From: Clostridia bacterium
GTDB taxonomy: Bacteria; Bacillota; Clostridia; Oscillospirales; Butyricicoccaceae
Direction: 5' to 3'
Length of the DNA stretch: 6,545 nucleotides
Assembly: GCA_017396925.1 (NCBI GenBank)
Contig: JAFQKM010000012.1
Location: forward strand, 1 to 6,545
Positions within the stretch are counted from its first letter, which is position 1. Each line of letters begins with the position of its first letter. This document shows, one piece after another, positions 1 to 4,714 of this stretch. The position numbers and the translations under genes were made by a program. Under the pieces are notes generated by a model. That model had not been told where the DNA came from. It ran no database searches and saw only the letters and a list, made by a program, of their open reading frames with translations.

Positions 1-361
1 CAGCGGCTTCTACAAGGACATCAAGTTCCATCGCTGCATCCGCGACTTCATGGTTCAGGGCGGCGACCCCACCGGCACAGGCTCGGGCGGCCCCGGCTGG
101 AGAATCAAGGGCGAGTTTGCTTCCAACGGCGTTAAGAACGACCTGAAGCACACACGCGGCGTTGTCTCCATGGCCCGCACCATGGATCCCAACTCGGCCG
201 GCAGCCAGTTCTTCATCATGGTCGCCGATGCACCTCACCTCGACGGCGAGTATGCCGCATTCGGCAAGGTCACCGAGGGCATGGAGTTTGTCGATAAGAT
301 CGTCGACGACTTCGAAAAGGGCATCGAGACCTACATCAAGACCATCAAGGTCAAGAAGTAA
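1..361 (+). CDS. Cyclophilin-type peptidyl-prolyl cis-trans isomerase (5' end outside window)
   Basis: This is the C-terminal part of a cyclophilin, which catalyses cis-trans isomerisation of peptide bonds before proline and assists folding. The reading frame is open from base 2 and gives 119 residues before the TAA at 359-361. About 50 N-terminal residues are probably missing, judged by the usual 165-175 residues. The active-site signature FHRCIRDFMVQGGD lies at visible residues 9-22, with the catalytic Arg at residue 11 and the Phe/Met/Gln of the proline pocket at 16, 17 and 19. Further on are the conserved GTGSGGPGW, SMART-like (SMARTMDPNSAGSQFFI) and LDGEYAAFGKV segments. The position of human CypA Trp121 is His here, as in many bacterial cyclophilins. 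No signal peptide can be judged because the start is missing. A terminator follows directly, so this is the last gene of its unit. The family is certain; the exact paralogue (PpiA/PpiB) is not. Confidence 0.96.
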   Translation, partial: SGFYKDIKFHRCIRDFMVQGGDPTGTGSGGPGWRIKGEFASNGVKNDLKHTRGVVSMARTMDPNSAGSQFFIMVADAPHLDGEYAAFGKVTEGMEFVDKIVDDFEKGIETYIKTIKVKK

Positions 362-379
362 CTTTTCTTAAAAAGAAAC

Positions 380-423
380 AAAATCCATGCAGTAGGCTCT
401 TCTGTATGGATTTTTTCTTTTCT
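380..423 (+). terminator. Intrinsic terminator after the cyclophilin gene
   Basis: A 13-bp stem pairs 380-392 with 402-414 (one G-T pair), around a 9-base loop. A T-rich run (ttttttctttt) follows. It starts 18 bases after the stop codon. Confidence 0.88.
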
Positions 424-445
424 ATACGGTTTTTCGCATTGCTTT

Positions 446-474
446 TTGTCGGTTTGTGTGGTAGACTATATAAA
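446..474 (+). promoter_or_regulatory. Predicted promoter of the OhrR-like regulator gene
   Basis: A TTGTCG -35 element (446-451), a 17-bp spacer and a TATAAA -10 element (469-474) put the transcription start near 481, about 50 bases before the ATG. The -35 box is imperfect and the -10 area is a run of A/T, so its register could shift by 2 bases. I saw no copy of the Bacillus OhrR operator (TACAATT-AATTGTA type) here. Confidence 0.55.
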
Positions 475-529
475 ATAAACAAATGCCCCCTGCCTGCAAA
501 AAAACGTTCAACGGATTGGAGGTATCCCC

Positions 530-976
530 ATGTCCGACCCCAAATATGCACCTCTGCTGCTGAAAAATCATCTCTGCTTCCCCCTCTATGCCTGCTCCAA
601 GGAGGTCATCCGCCTCTATCGCCCCTATCTGGAGCCCTTTGATCTCACCTATACCCAGTATCTGGCCATGGTGGTCATCTGGGAAGAAAAGAAGATCAAT
701 GTCAAGACGCTGGGCCAGCATCTGTATCTCGACTCGGGCACCCTGACCCCCGTTCTCAAGTGTCTGGAAAGCAAGGGCTATATCACCCGCCGCCGCTGCA
801 GGAATGACGAGCGTGTGCTCTACGCCGAGCTGACCGAGGAAGGCGAGCGCCTGCGCGACCGTATGCTCCATGTGCCCATCGAGCTGGCGCAGAATGTCAA
901 ACTCTCGCAGGAAGAGGCCCATACCCTCTACCGCCTGCTCTACAAGGCCCTGAACGGCCTCCACGAAACCGAATAA
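530..976 (+). CDS. MarR-family regulator, OhrR/SarZ-like thiol sensor
   Basis: This is a 148-residue winged-helix DNA-binding protein of the MarR family, closest by eye to Bacillus subtilis OhrR, the organic-hydroperoxide-sensing repressor. Family hallmarks in order: NHLCFPLYA at 13-21 with Cys16 at the place of the peroxidatic Cys15; Tyr20, Tyr30 and Tyr41 matching OhrR Tyr19, Tyr29 and Tyr40 around that thiol; ITYPQYLA-like LTYTQYLAM at 39-46; the recognition helix LYLDSGTLTPVLKCLE at 65-80; and the wing GYITRRRCRNDER at 83-95. Other cysteines are at 22, 78 and 90. There is no C-terminal Cys like that of two-Cys Xanthomonas OhrR, so it looks one-Cys in type, although Cys22 is close to Cys16. 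The start is fixed by GGAGG at 518-522, 7 bases before the ATG. No ohr peroxidase gene is adjacent, so the regulated gene is unknown. The thiol-sensing role is inferred from the family; a SarZ/MgrA-like general role is possible. Confidence 0.9.
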   Translation: MSDPKYAPLLLKNHLCFPLYACSKEVIRLYRPYLEPFDLTYTQYLAMVVIWEEKKINVKTLGQHLYLDSGTLTPVLKCLESKGYITRRRCRNDERVLYAELTEEGERLRDRMLHVPIELAQNVKLSQEEAHTLYRLLYKALNGLHETE

Positions 977-1019
977 AACAAAGCCGCTCCCGGCCGGAGC
1001 GGCTTTTTTGTTTTATATC
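977..1019. terminator. Bidirectional intrinsic terminator between convergent genes
   Basis: A perfect 10-bp stem pairs 981-990 (AAGCCGCTCC) with 996-1005, around the loop cggcc. On the + strand it is followed by ttttttgtttt. On the minus strand it is followed by tttgttttatt. It therefore can end both the OhrR-like gene (stop at 976) and the small minus-strand gene (stop at 1026). Confidence 0.92.
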
Positions 1020-1025
1020 TAATGG

Positions 1026-1235
1026 TTATTCGTTTCTATAGAAAATCAGAGAGATCTCTTCCATTTCGCCATCTCCTCGCATCTGCACCGGCAGATAGCC
1101 GCCATATTCCCAGTCCTGTTCAAGACGTTCTCTGACGATCTCTTCCGCTTCGGGAATAAAACTGTATTTTATGCCTTTACCAAGGCCATAGCCGCTGACG
1201 GCCGACTTCACATGCACAAACTCAACCTTTCGCAT
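1026..1235 (-). CDS. Small protein, DUF4177-like
   Basis: This encodes a 69-residue soluble protein of unknown function. Its layout is a short N-terminal strand (KVEFVHVK, residues 3-10), a Gly-rich turn, a helix with EAEEIVRERLEQDWEYGGYL at 29-48, and a final strand EISLIFYRNE at 60-69. This order, with a W-E-Y/L-G/V pattern after the helix and a closing LIF(Y/K)R strand, resembles DUF4177 proteins. That assignment is by eye and tentative. The ATG at 1235 is chosen because a perfect AAGGAGGT (minus strand, 1241-1248) lies 5 bases upstream; the frame is open much further upstream, but only as antisense to the nitroreductase gene. It has its own consensus promoter and shares a bidirectional terminator with the OhrR-like gene. 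A hand count gives about 47% GC, clearly lower than the neighbours. No signal peptide or membrane segment is seen. Confidence 0.85.
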   Translation of the reverse strand: MRKVEFVHVKSAVSGYGLGKGIKYSFIPEAEEIVRERLEQDWEYGGYLPVQMRGDGEMEEISLIFYRNE

Positions 1236-1262
1236 ACAGCACCTCCTTAACGTATTGCCATA

Positions 1263-1291
1263 AGAATAGCACATTACAGATCCACCGTCAA
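1263..1291 (-). promoter_or_regulatory. Predicted promoter of the small DUF4177-like gene
   Basis: Read on the minus strand: TTGACG (1291-1286), exactly 17 bp, then TATTCT (1268-1263). This is a good sigma-A-type match and would start transcription about 20 bases before the ATG. It lies back-to-back with the nitroreductase promoter, the two -35 boxes being 8 bp apart. Confidence 0.72.
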
Positions 1292-1299
1292 CCATCCTC

Positions 1300-1328
1300 T
1301 TGCCCCTTGTGTTCTCCTGTGATAGAAT
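1300..1328 (+). promoter_or_regulatory. Predicted promoter of the nitroreductase gene
   Basis: TTGCCC (1300-1305), a 17-bp spacer and TAGAAT (1323-1328), with TGA directly before the -10 box giving an extended -10 (TGn). The expected start is near 1335, leaving a leader of about 30 bases. Confidence 0.62.
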
Positions 1329-1364
1329 AAAAATATCCAAAATACCGAAAGGGGTTTTCTGATC

Positions 1365-1889
1365 ATGGAACTGTATGATCTGCTGCACAACCGCAGAAGC
1401 GTACGCAAATACACCGATGCACCCATCACCGAGGCACAGCTGGAGATGATCCTCAAGGCCGGCCTGCTCTCCCCCACCAGCCACAACTCCAAGCCCTGGC
1501 ATTTCATCGTCGTCCGCGACCGTGAGATGCTGAAATACCTGTCCGACTGCCGCGTCGGCTCGGCCAAGATGCTGGAGAATGCCGCCTGTGCCATCGCCGT
1601 ACTGGGCGATCAGGACAAGACGGTCTGCTGGACCGAAGACTGCTCGGTGGCCCTCACCCAGATGCATCTGATGACCGAGGCCCTCGGCCTGGGCAGCTGC
1701 TGGATCCAGTGCCGCCTGCGCGAGGCGCCCGACGGCCGCCCCACCGAGGAATATGTCCGCGAGAAGCTGGGCTTCCCCCAGAATGTCCGCCTGGAGGCCA
1801 TCCTCTCGATCGGCACACCCGACGGCCATCCCGCCCCCCATACCGACGACGAGCTGCTGCTCGAGCGCATCCATCACGAAAAGTTCTGA
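1365..1889 (+). CDS. Nitroreductase family FMN-dependent oxidoreductase
   Basis: This is a compact, 174-residue NAD(P)H:FMN oxidoreductase of the nitroreductase fold, usually a cytoplasmic homodimer that reduces nitro compounds, quinones or flavins. The N-terminal FMN-phosphate motif is NRRSVRKYTD at 9-18. The second FMN motif, SPTSHNSKPWHFIVV, is at 36-50. The helix that packs at the dimer interface (CSVALTQMHLMTEALGLGS, 93-111) leads into CWIQ at 112-115, where the family normally has G-x-x-W. The C-terminal part (VRLEAILSIGTPDG) matches the usual 'IGYP' strand. It is shorter than classical NfsB/NfnB (about 217) but usual for the small clostridial subgroup. Six cysteines (62, 75, 88, 93, 112, 116) are many for its size. 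GAAAGGGG about 10 bases before the ATG is an acceptable ribosome binding site. The gene is monocistronic, between its own promoter and terminator. The physiological substrate cannot be told from sequence. Confidence 0.93.
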   Translation: MELYDLLHNRRSVRKYTDAPITEAQLEMILKAGLLSPTSHNSKPWHFIVVRDREMLKYLSDCRVGSAKMLENAACAIAVLGDQDKTVCWTEDCSVALTQMHLMTEALGLGSCWIQCRLREAPDGRPTEEYVREKLGFPQNVRLEAILSIGTPDGHPAPHTDDELLLERIHHEKF

Positions 1890-1896
1890 TTCTCTG

Positions 1897-1926
1897 CAGA
1901 GGCGTCCTTCGGGGCGCCTCTTTTCA
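1897..1926 (+). terminator. Intrinsic terminator of the nitroreductase gene
   Basis: A 9-bp stem pairs 1899-1907 with 1912-1920 (one T-G pair) around a TTCG loop closed by C-G, the stable UUCG tetraloop in RNA. TTTT follows. The U tract is short, so efficiency may be moderate. It begins 10 bases after the stop codon. Confidence 0.85.
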
Positions 1927-1937
1927 TTGGGCACAAC

Positions 1938-1966
1938 TTGATTTTAACGAGAATCGGGCATACAAT
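1938..1966 (+). promoter_or_regulatory. Predicted promoter of the DUF1295 membrane protein gene
   Basis: TTGATT (1938-1943), a 17-bp spacer and TACAAT (1961-1966): one of the best sigma-A-type promoters in the window. The expected start is near 1973, about 42 bases before the ATG. It sits just after the nitroreductase terminator, so the gene is transcribed separately. Confidence 0.75.
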
Positions 1967-1985
1967 GGGATGCAGTACATTCCCA
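1966..1985 (+). other. Small inverted repeat at the predicted transcription start
   Basis: TGGGATG (1966-1972) can pair with CATTCCCA (1978-1985), with one bulged base and a 5-base loop. It overlaps the expected start site of the DUF1295 gene. It could be an operator or a weak leader hairpin, or chance. Confidence 0.3.
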
Positions 1986-2014
1986 AAATCCGCAGACCCA
2001 AGGAGGTTTCATCT

Positions 2015-2821
2015 ATGTCTGCCTTTCCCGCCAACTTCTGGCTGCTCTGCGCGGCCGCCCTGCTGATCTCGTCGATCGGCTTCTACAAGTATGTCTATTT
2101 CATCTCGCTGGGCTACGGCTTCTCGATCGCCGGTCTGGGCGCCCTGATGCTGTGGCTCTACAGAGGCACCCTGACCCCCGGCACGGTCGCTGCCTGCCTC
2201 CTCTTCATCGCCTACGGCATCCGTCTGGGCGGCTACCTGCTGGTGCGCGAGCTCAAGAGCAGCGCCTACAACAAGGCCATGAAGACCGAGATCAAGGATG
2301 GCTCCACCATGCCCTTCGGCGTCAAGTGCGCCATCTGGATCACCTGCGCCGCCCTCTATGCCCTGCAGGTCTCGGCTGTCTTCTACCGCCTGCACAACGT
2401 CGCCGGCACCGACGCCCTCTGCTGGATCGGCTGCGCCGTCATGGCCTTCGGCCTGATCTTCGAATCGGTCGCCGACCTGCAGAAGAATGCCTCCAAGAAG
2501 AAGAATCCCAGGCGCTTCTGCGATTCCGGCCTCTTCAAGATCGTCCGCTGCCCCAACTATCTGGGCGAAATGATCTTCTGGACCGGTGTTCTGCTGTCGG
2601 GCGTCAATGTCCTCGGCGGCGTCGGCCAGTGGGCCATCGCCCTCACCGGCTATATCGGCATCATCTATGTCATGTTCTCGGGCGCACGCCGTCTGGAGAT
2701 CCGCCAGAACAAAAACTACGGCAGCGACCCCGAATACCGCGCCTATGTGCAGTCGACCCCCATCCTGCTGCCCTTCGTCCCCCTCTACAGCGTCGAGAAA
2801 TACACCTTCCTGGTGGCGTAA
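2015..2821 (+). CDS. DUF1295 family integral membrane protein (steroid 5-alpha-reductase-like fold)
   Basis: This 268-residue polytopic membrane protein belongs to the DUF1295 group, which shares its fold with steroid 5-alpha-reductases and isoprenylcysteine carboxyl methyltransferases. Probable membrane segments lie near 8-28, 34-50, 55-77, 103-124, 132-152, 186-203 and 205-225. The diagnostic cofactor-binding region is GLFKIVRCPNYLGE at 172-185, followed by a second conserved block with E228-x-x-Q/N and YGSDPEYRAYVQSTPILLPF at 235-254. The usual sequence of the first block is RHPNY(F/L)GE; here the His is Cys179. The family is expected to bind NADPH or S-adenosylmethionine and act on a lipid-like substrate; the real reaction is unknown. 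The start is set by AAGGAGG (2000-2006), 8 bases before ATG 2015. The frame is open upstream to 1709, but that lies inside the nitroreductase gene and has no such site. It has its own promoter and terminator. Confidence 0.9.
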   Translation: MSAFPANFWLLCAAALLISSIGFYKYVYFISLGYGFSIAGLGALMLWLYRGTLTPGTVAACLLFIAYGIRLGGYLLVRELKSSAYNKAMKTEIKDGSTMPFGVKCAIWITCAALYALQVSAVFYRLHNVAGTDALCWIGCAVMAFGLIFESVADLQKNASKKKNPRRFCDSGLFKIVRCPNYLGEMIFWTGVLLSGVNVLGGVGQWAIALTGYIGIIYVMFSGARRLEIRQNKNYGSDPEYRAYVQSTPILLPFVPLYSVEKYTFLVA

Positions 2822-2828
2822 AACCAAA

Positions 2829-2860
2829 AGAAAAAGCACCCTTTCAAGGGTGCTTTTTTT
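2829..2860. terminator. Bidirectional intrinsic terminator between convergent genes
   Basis: AAAAAGCACCC (2831-2841) pairs with GGGTGCTTTTT (2848-2858); the central TTTCAA forms the loop, or adds two A-T pairs. It is rich in T on the + strand (2854-2860) and, in the reverse sense, followed by ctttt from 2834 leftwards. It lies between the DUF1295 gene (stop 2821) and the minus-strand hydrolase (stop 2865). Confidence 0.9.
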
Positions 2861-2864
2861 CATG

Positions 2865-3824
2865 CTATCTGTCCAGCGTCTCAAAGATCTCCTGCCATAC
2901 GGCGTCGTCCTGGGCGGTCATGCGCTTCCAGTCCCACTTCTGGAGGAAGGCGTGGCGGACCTGAGGCTCGATCTTCTTCTGCTTGCGCAGCTCGGCCAGC
3001 GCCGCCTGGAACTCGCCCAGATACTGTACGGCGTCTTCGGTATAGTTGGGGTTGTGGTTCTTGCCTTCGACCAGCAGGAACCGGACATTGTGGCGATGGA
3101 TGAGGGCGTCGCGCAGCAGATCGTAATGCATGGCCTTGCTGACCGTCTTGTCATCGGCCGAATAGATCAGCAGGGTATGCGCGTCGGTGCGCAGAAGGCT
3201 CTCGTCGGCGGTGACGCCGGCATAGCGGGGATTGGCCGACGCCTCGAGGGCATAGATGTCCTTGCGGAAGAGCCGCATGGGGCCCGAGAAGCTCTGATTG
3301 ATCAGCTGTGCCGCCGATACGGGGCCGCTGATGGCCACCAGATGGCTGACGTCGGGATGGAAGGCCGCGATGTTCATGGTGGTATAGGCGCCCCAGCTGT
3401 GGCCGATCACCGAGAAGCGTACCCCCTCCATGGTGGGATCGGCTTTGAGGGCGGTCAGGCAGGCGTCGAGGTCGCTGAGGCCCTGTACAAAGCCGTTGCC
3501 GGTGCCGCCCGACTCCATACAGCCGGTCTTATCGAAGGCAAAGACCATATAGCCGTGGGCGGCAATGCGGGCGATCTCGGTCATATAGGCGGTATGGCCG
3601 CCGCCGAAGCCGTGCTCGAAGATGACCACGCGGTCGTGGATGGGATTTTCATAGGAATAGAACCAGCCGTGAAGCTCCTGTCCCTGTGCCCCCTTGAAGA
3701 TATAGCTCTCGCGGTGGAGGCCGGGGAAATCGTCGGCCGAGAAATATTTTACCAGCCCGTCGCTGTCGACGCGCTTGAAGAAGATATTGCGATACATGCC
3801 GGTAACGGCTTTGGAAAAGATCAT
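2865..3824 (-). CDS. Serine alpha/beta hydrolase
   Basis: This is a 319-residue alpha/beta hydrolase, probably a cytoplasmic or membrane-associated esterase/lipase/acylhydrolase of the peptidase S9/S33-like type. Numbered from ATG 3824, the oxyanion-hole loop HGFGGG is at 71-76, the nucleophile elbow GHSWG at 141-145 with Ser143, the acid is in SADDKTV (Asp224 or Asp225), and the catalytic His257 is in GKNHNPN. All triad members are therefore present. The first 40 residues (MYRNIFFKRVDSDGLVKYF) are typical of clostridial hydrolases of this group; no clear signal peptide is seen. The start is uncertain. GTG 3836 would lie directly on the AAAGGTG site with no spacing. ATG 3824 is 11 bases from it, and ATG 3797 has no ribosome binding site. 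I prefer 3824. The gene has its own strong promoter 109 bases downstream of the DUF975 gene and ends at a bidirectional terminator. The substrate is unknown. Confidence 0.9.
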   Translation of the reverse strand: MIFSKAVTGMYRNIFFKRVDSDGLVKYFSADDFPGLHRESYIFKGAQGQELHGWFYSYENPIHDRVVIFEHGFGGGHTAYMTEIARIAAHGYMVFAFDKTGCMESGGTGNGFVQGLSDLDACLTALKADPTMEGVRFSVIGHSWGAYTTMNIAAFHPDVSHLVAISGPVSAAQLINQSFSGPMRLFRKDIYALEASANPRYAGVTADESLLRTDAHTLLIYSADDKTVSKAMHYDLLRDALIHRHNVRFLLVEGKNHNPNYTEDAVQYLGEFQAALAELRKQKKIEPQVRHAFLQKWDWKRMTAQDDAVWQEIFETLDR

Positions 3825-3862
3825 GATGTGCTGCACACCTTTCTGCGATGGATTCTGCTTTC

Positions 3863-3891
3863 AGTATACGCCCGTATGCACGGGATTTCAA
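3863..3891 (-). promoter_or_regulatory. Predicted hydrolase promoter with an inverted repeat in the spacer
   Basis: Minus strand: TTGAAA (3891-3886), 17 bp, TATACT (3868-3863). The spacer holds a perfect inverted repeat, CCCGT-N4-ACGGG (3871-3884). This places a possible operator between the -35 and -10 boxes. The expected start is near 3856. It shows the hydrolase can be transcribed independently of the upstream operon. Confidence 0.72.
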
Positions 3892-3933
3892 TGGCAAAAG
3901 ATGCCCCCGATGTGGGAAATCGGCGCAGGATGT

Positions 3934-4641
3934 TTACTGCAGGCGCTCGTAGAAAAAGCCTTCGGCCATATAGCGGTAGGGGCCCGAATAGATGCCCGAC
4001 AGCTGCTTTGTGATGGTTTCAAGGGCGATCCAGCCGAAGAAGCTCAGGTCGAGGCCGAAGAGGTCCATGCGGTGGCCGCGCATCAGGTCGTGGCTGTACT
4101 GCATGCACTGAACGACCGTCCACTCGGGGTGGTCGATCATGACGCGCTCGGTCATGCGCAGGCTGTAGGAAGCCAGAATGCCGGGAACGAAGAAGCAGAG
4201 CGTGCCCAGCCATACGATGATGCTGCGCAGGATGTGGGCGATGATGATGCGGCCGGGGATGCGGAAGCCGATCAGGGTATTCTTCGGCTCGCCCAGCTCG
4301 CCGCGGATGGTGCGGAGGGTATAGTCGGTGAAGCCATACTTGAGGATGGCCGAGATCCAGCCGCCGAAAATACCGGCCACCCACATCATGAGGGCATAGA
4401 TGGTGCCGAAGATGACGAGGGTCTGCTGGCGCAGAAAGTGCAGCAGATTGGGCAGATCGTGATGCTCGAGGTCGCGAAGGCCGTCGAAGATATCGCTCAG
4501 CTCGGCGCTGCCTTCGGTCAGCCAGCCGATCAGGATGGGAATACCGATGCCGATGAGGGCGGCGATAAAGATGGTGGGGCTGGTCTGATTCATCACAGCC
4601 TTGGCCCGCGCCTTGCATTCGCTGTTATTGATGGCGGTCAT
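3934..4641 (-). CDS. DUF975 family integral membrane protein
   Basis: This 235-residue polytopic membrane protein fits DUF975, a Firmicutes family of unknown function. Likely membrane segments are near 22-41, 74-101, 131-157 and 193-213. The N-terminal stretch (ECKARAKAVM at 8-17) is the usual amphipathic start of the family. The most telling part is the C-terminal signature: SHDLMRGHRMDLFGLDLSF at 183-201, then GWIAL, then PYRYMAEGFFYERL at 221-234, matching the family pattern 'S..LMKGHK..LF.L.LSFIGW...PY...A...FY..L'. ATG 4641 is preceded by AAAGGAG with 9 bases between, a good site. It lies 73 bases after the DUF1700/DUF4097 gene on the same strand with no terminator or convincing promoter between them, so it is probably the third gene of the PadR operon. 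Its role is likely in the cell envelope, but this is only from context. Confidence 0.9.
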   Translation of the reverse strand: MTAINNSECKARAKAVMNQTSPTIFIAALIGIGIPILIGWLTEGSAELSDIFDGLRDLEHHDLPNLLHFLRQQTLVIFGTIYALMMWVAGIFGGWISAILKYGFTDYTLRTIRGELGEPKNTLIGFRIPGRIIIAHILRSIIVWLGTLCFFVPGILASYSLRMTERVMIDHPEWTVVQCMQYSHDLMRGHRMDLFGLDLSFFGWIALETITKQLSGIYSGPYRYMAEGFFYERLQ

Positions 4642-4677
4642 AGGTGCATTCTCCTTTTCTCTCTTTTACTGTTGATA

Positions 4678-4705
4678 CTGCGAAACGGAGCAAAAGGTTC
4701 CGCAG
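4678..4705 (-). other. Intercistronic hairpin in the PadR operon
   Basis: A 9-bp stem (CTGCGGAAC with GTTTCGCAG on the minus strand, one G-T pair) closes a 10-base loop between the DUF1700/DUF4097 stop and the DUF975 start. There is no U tract after it, so it is not a normal terminator. It could affect mRNA stability or processing. Confidence 0.5.
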
Positions 4706-4714
4706 GTTCTGATC

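Noticed and set aside
422..964. 180-codon minus-strand open frame opposite the OhrR-like gene
   Set aside because: No ribosome binding site and no family motif; the + strand gene explains the region fully.
1236..1934. Upstream extension of the small minus-strand gene to 302 codons
   Set aside because: The extension is antisense to the nitroreductase and crosses two promoters; the AAGGAGGT before ATG 1235 marks the real start.
1709..2014. 102-codon N-terminal extension of the DUF1295 protein
   Set aside because: It lies inside the nitroreductase gene in another frame and passes through a terminator and a promoter; ATG 2015 has a strong ribosome binding site.
2009..2884. 291-codon open frame on the minus strand
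   Set aside because: Antisense to the DUF1295 gene and running through the bidirectional terminator; composition is typical of a GC-driven shadow frame.
3895..3923. Possible terminator after the DUF975 gene
   Set aside because: The stem (CCGAT/ATCGG, 5 bp) is short and the T run (CTTTTG) is weak and displaced by several bases; not strong enough to call.
2586..4013. 475-codon open frame on the + strand
   Set aside because: It runs antisense over the hydrolase, whose triad and family motifs are clear, and across the terminator at 2829-2860. The translation is Ala/Gly/Val-rich with no recognisable domain and no ribosome binding site; open because of high GC and codon bias.
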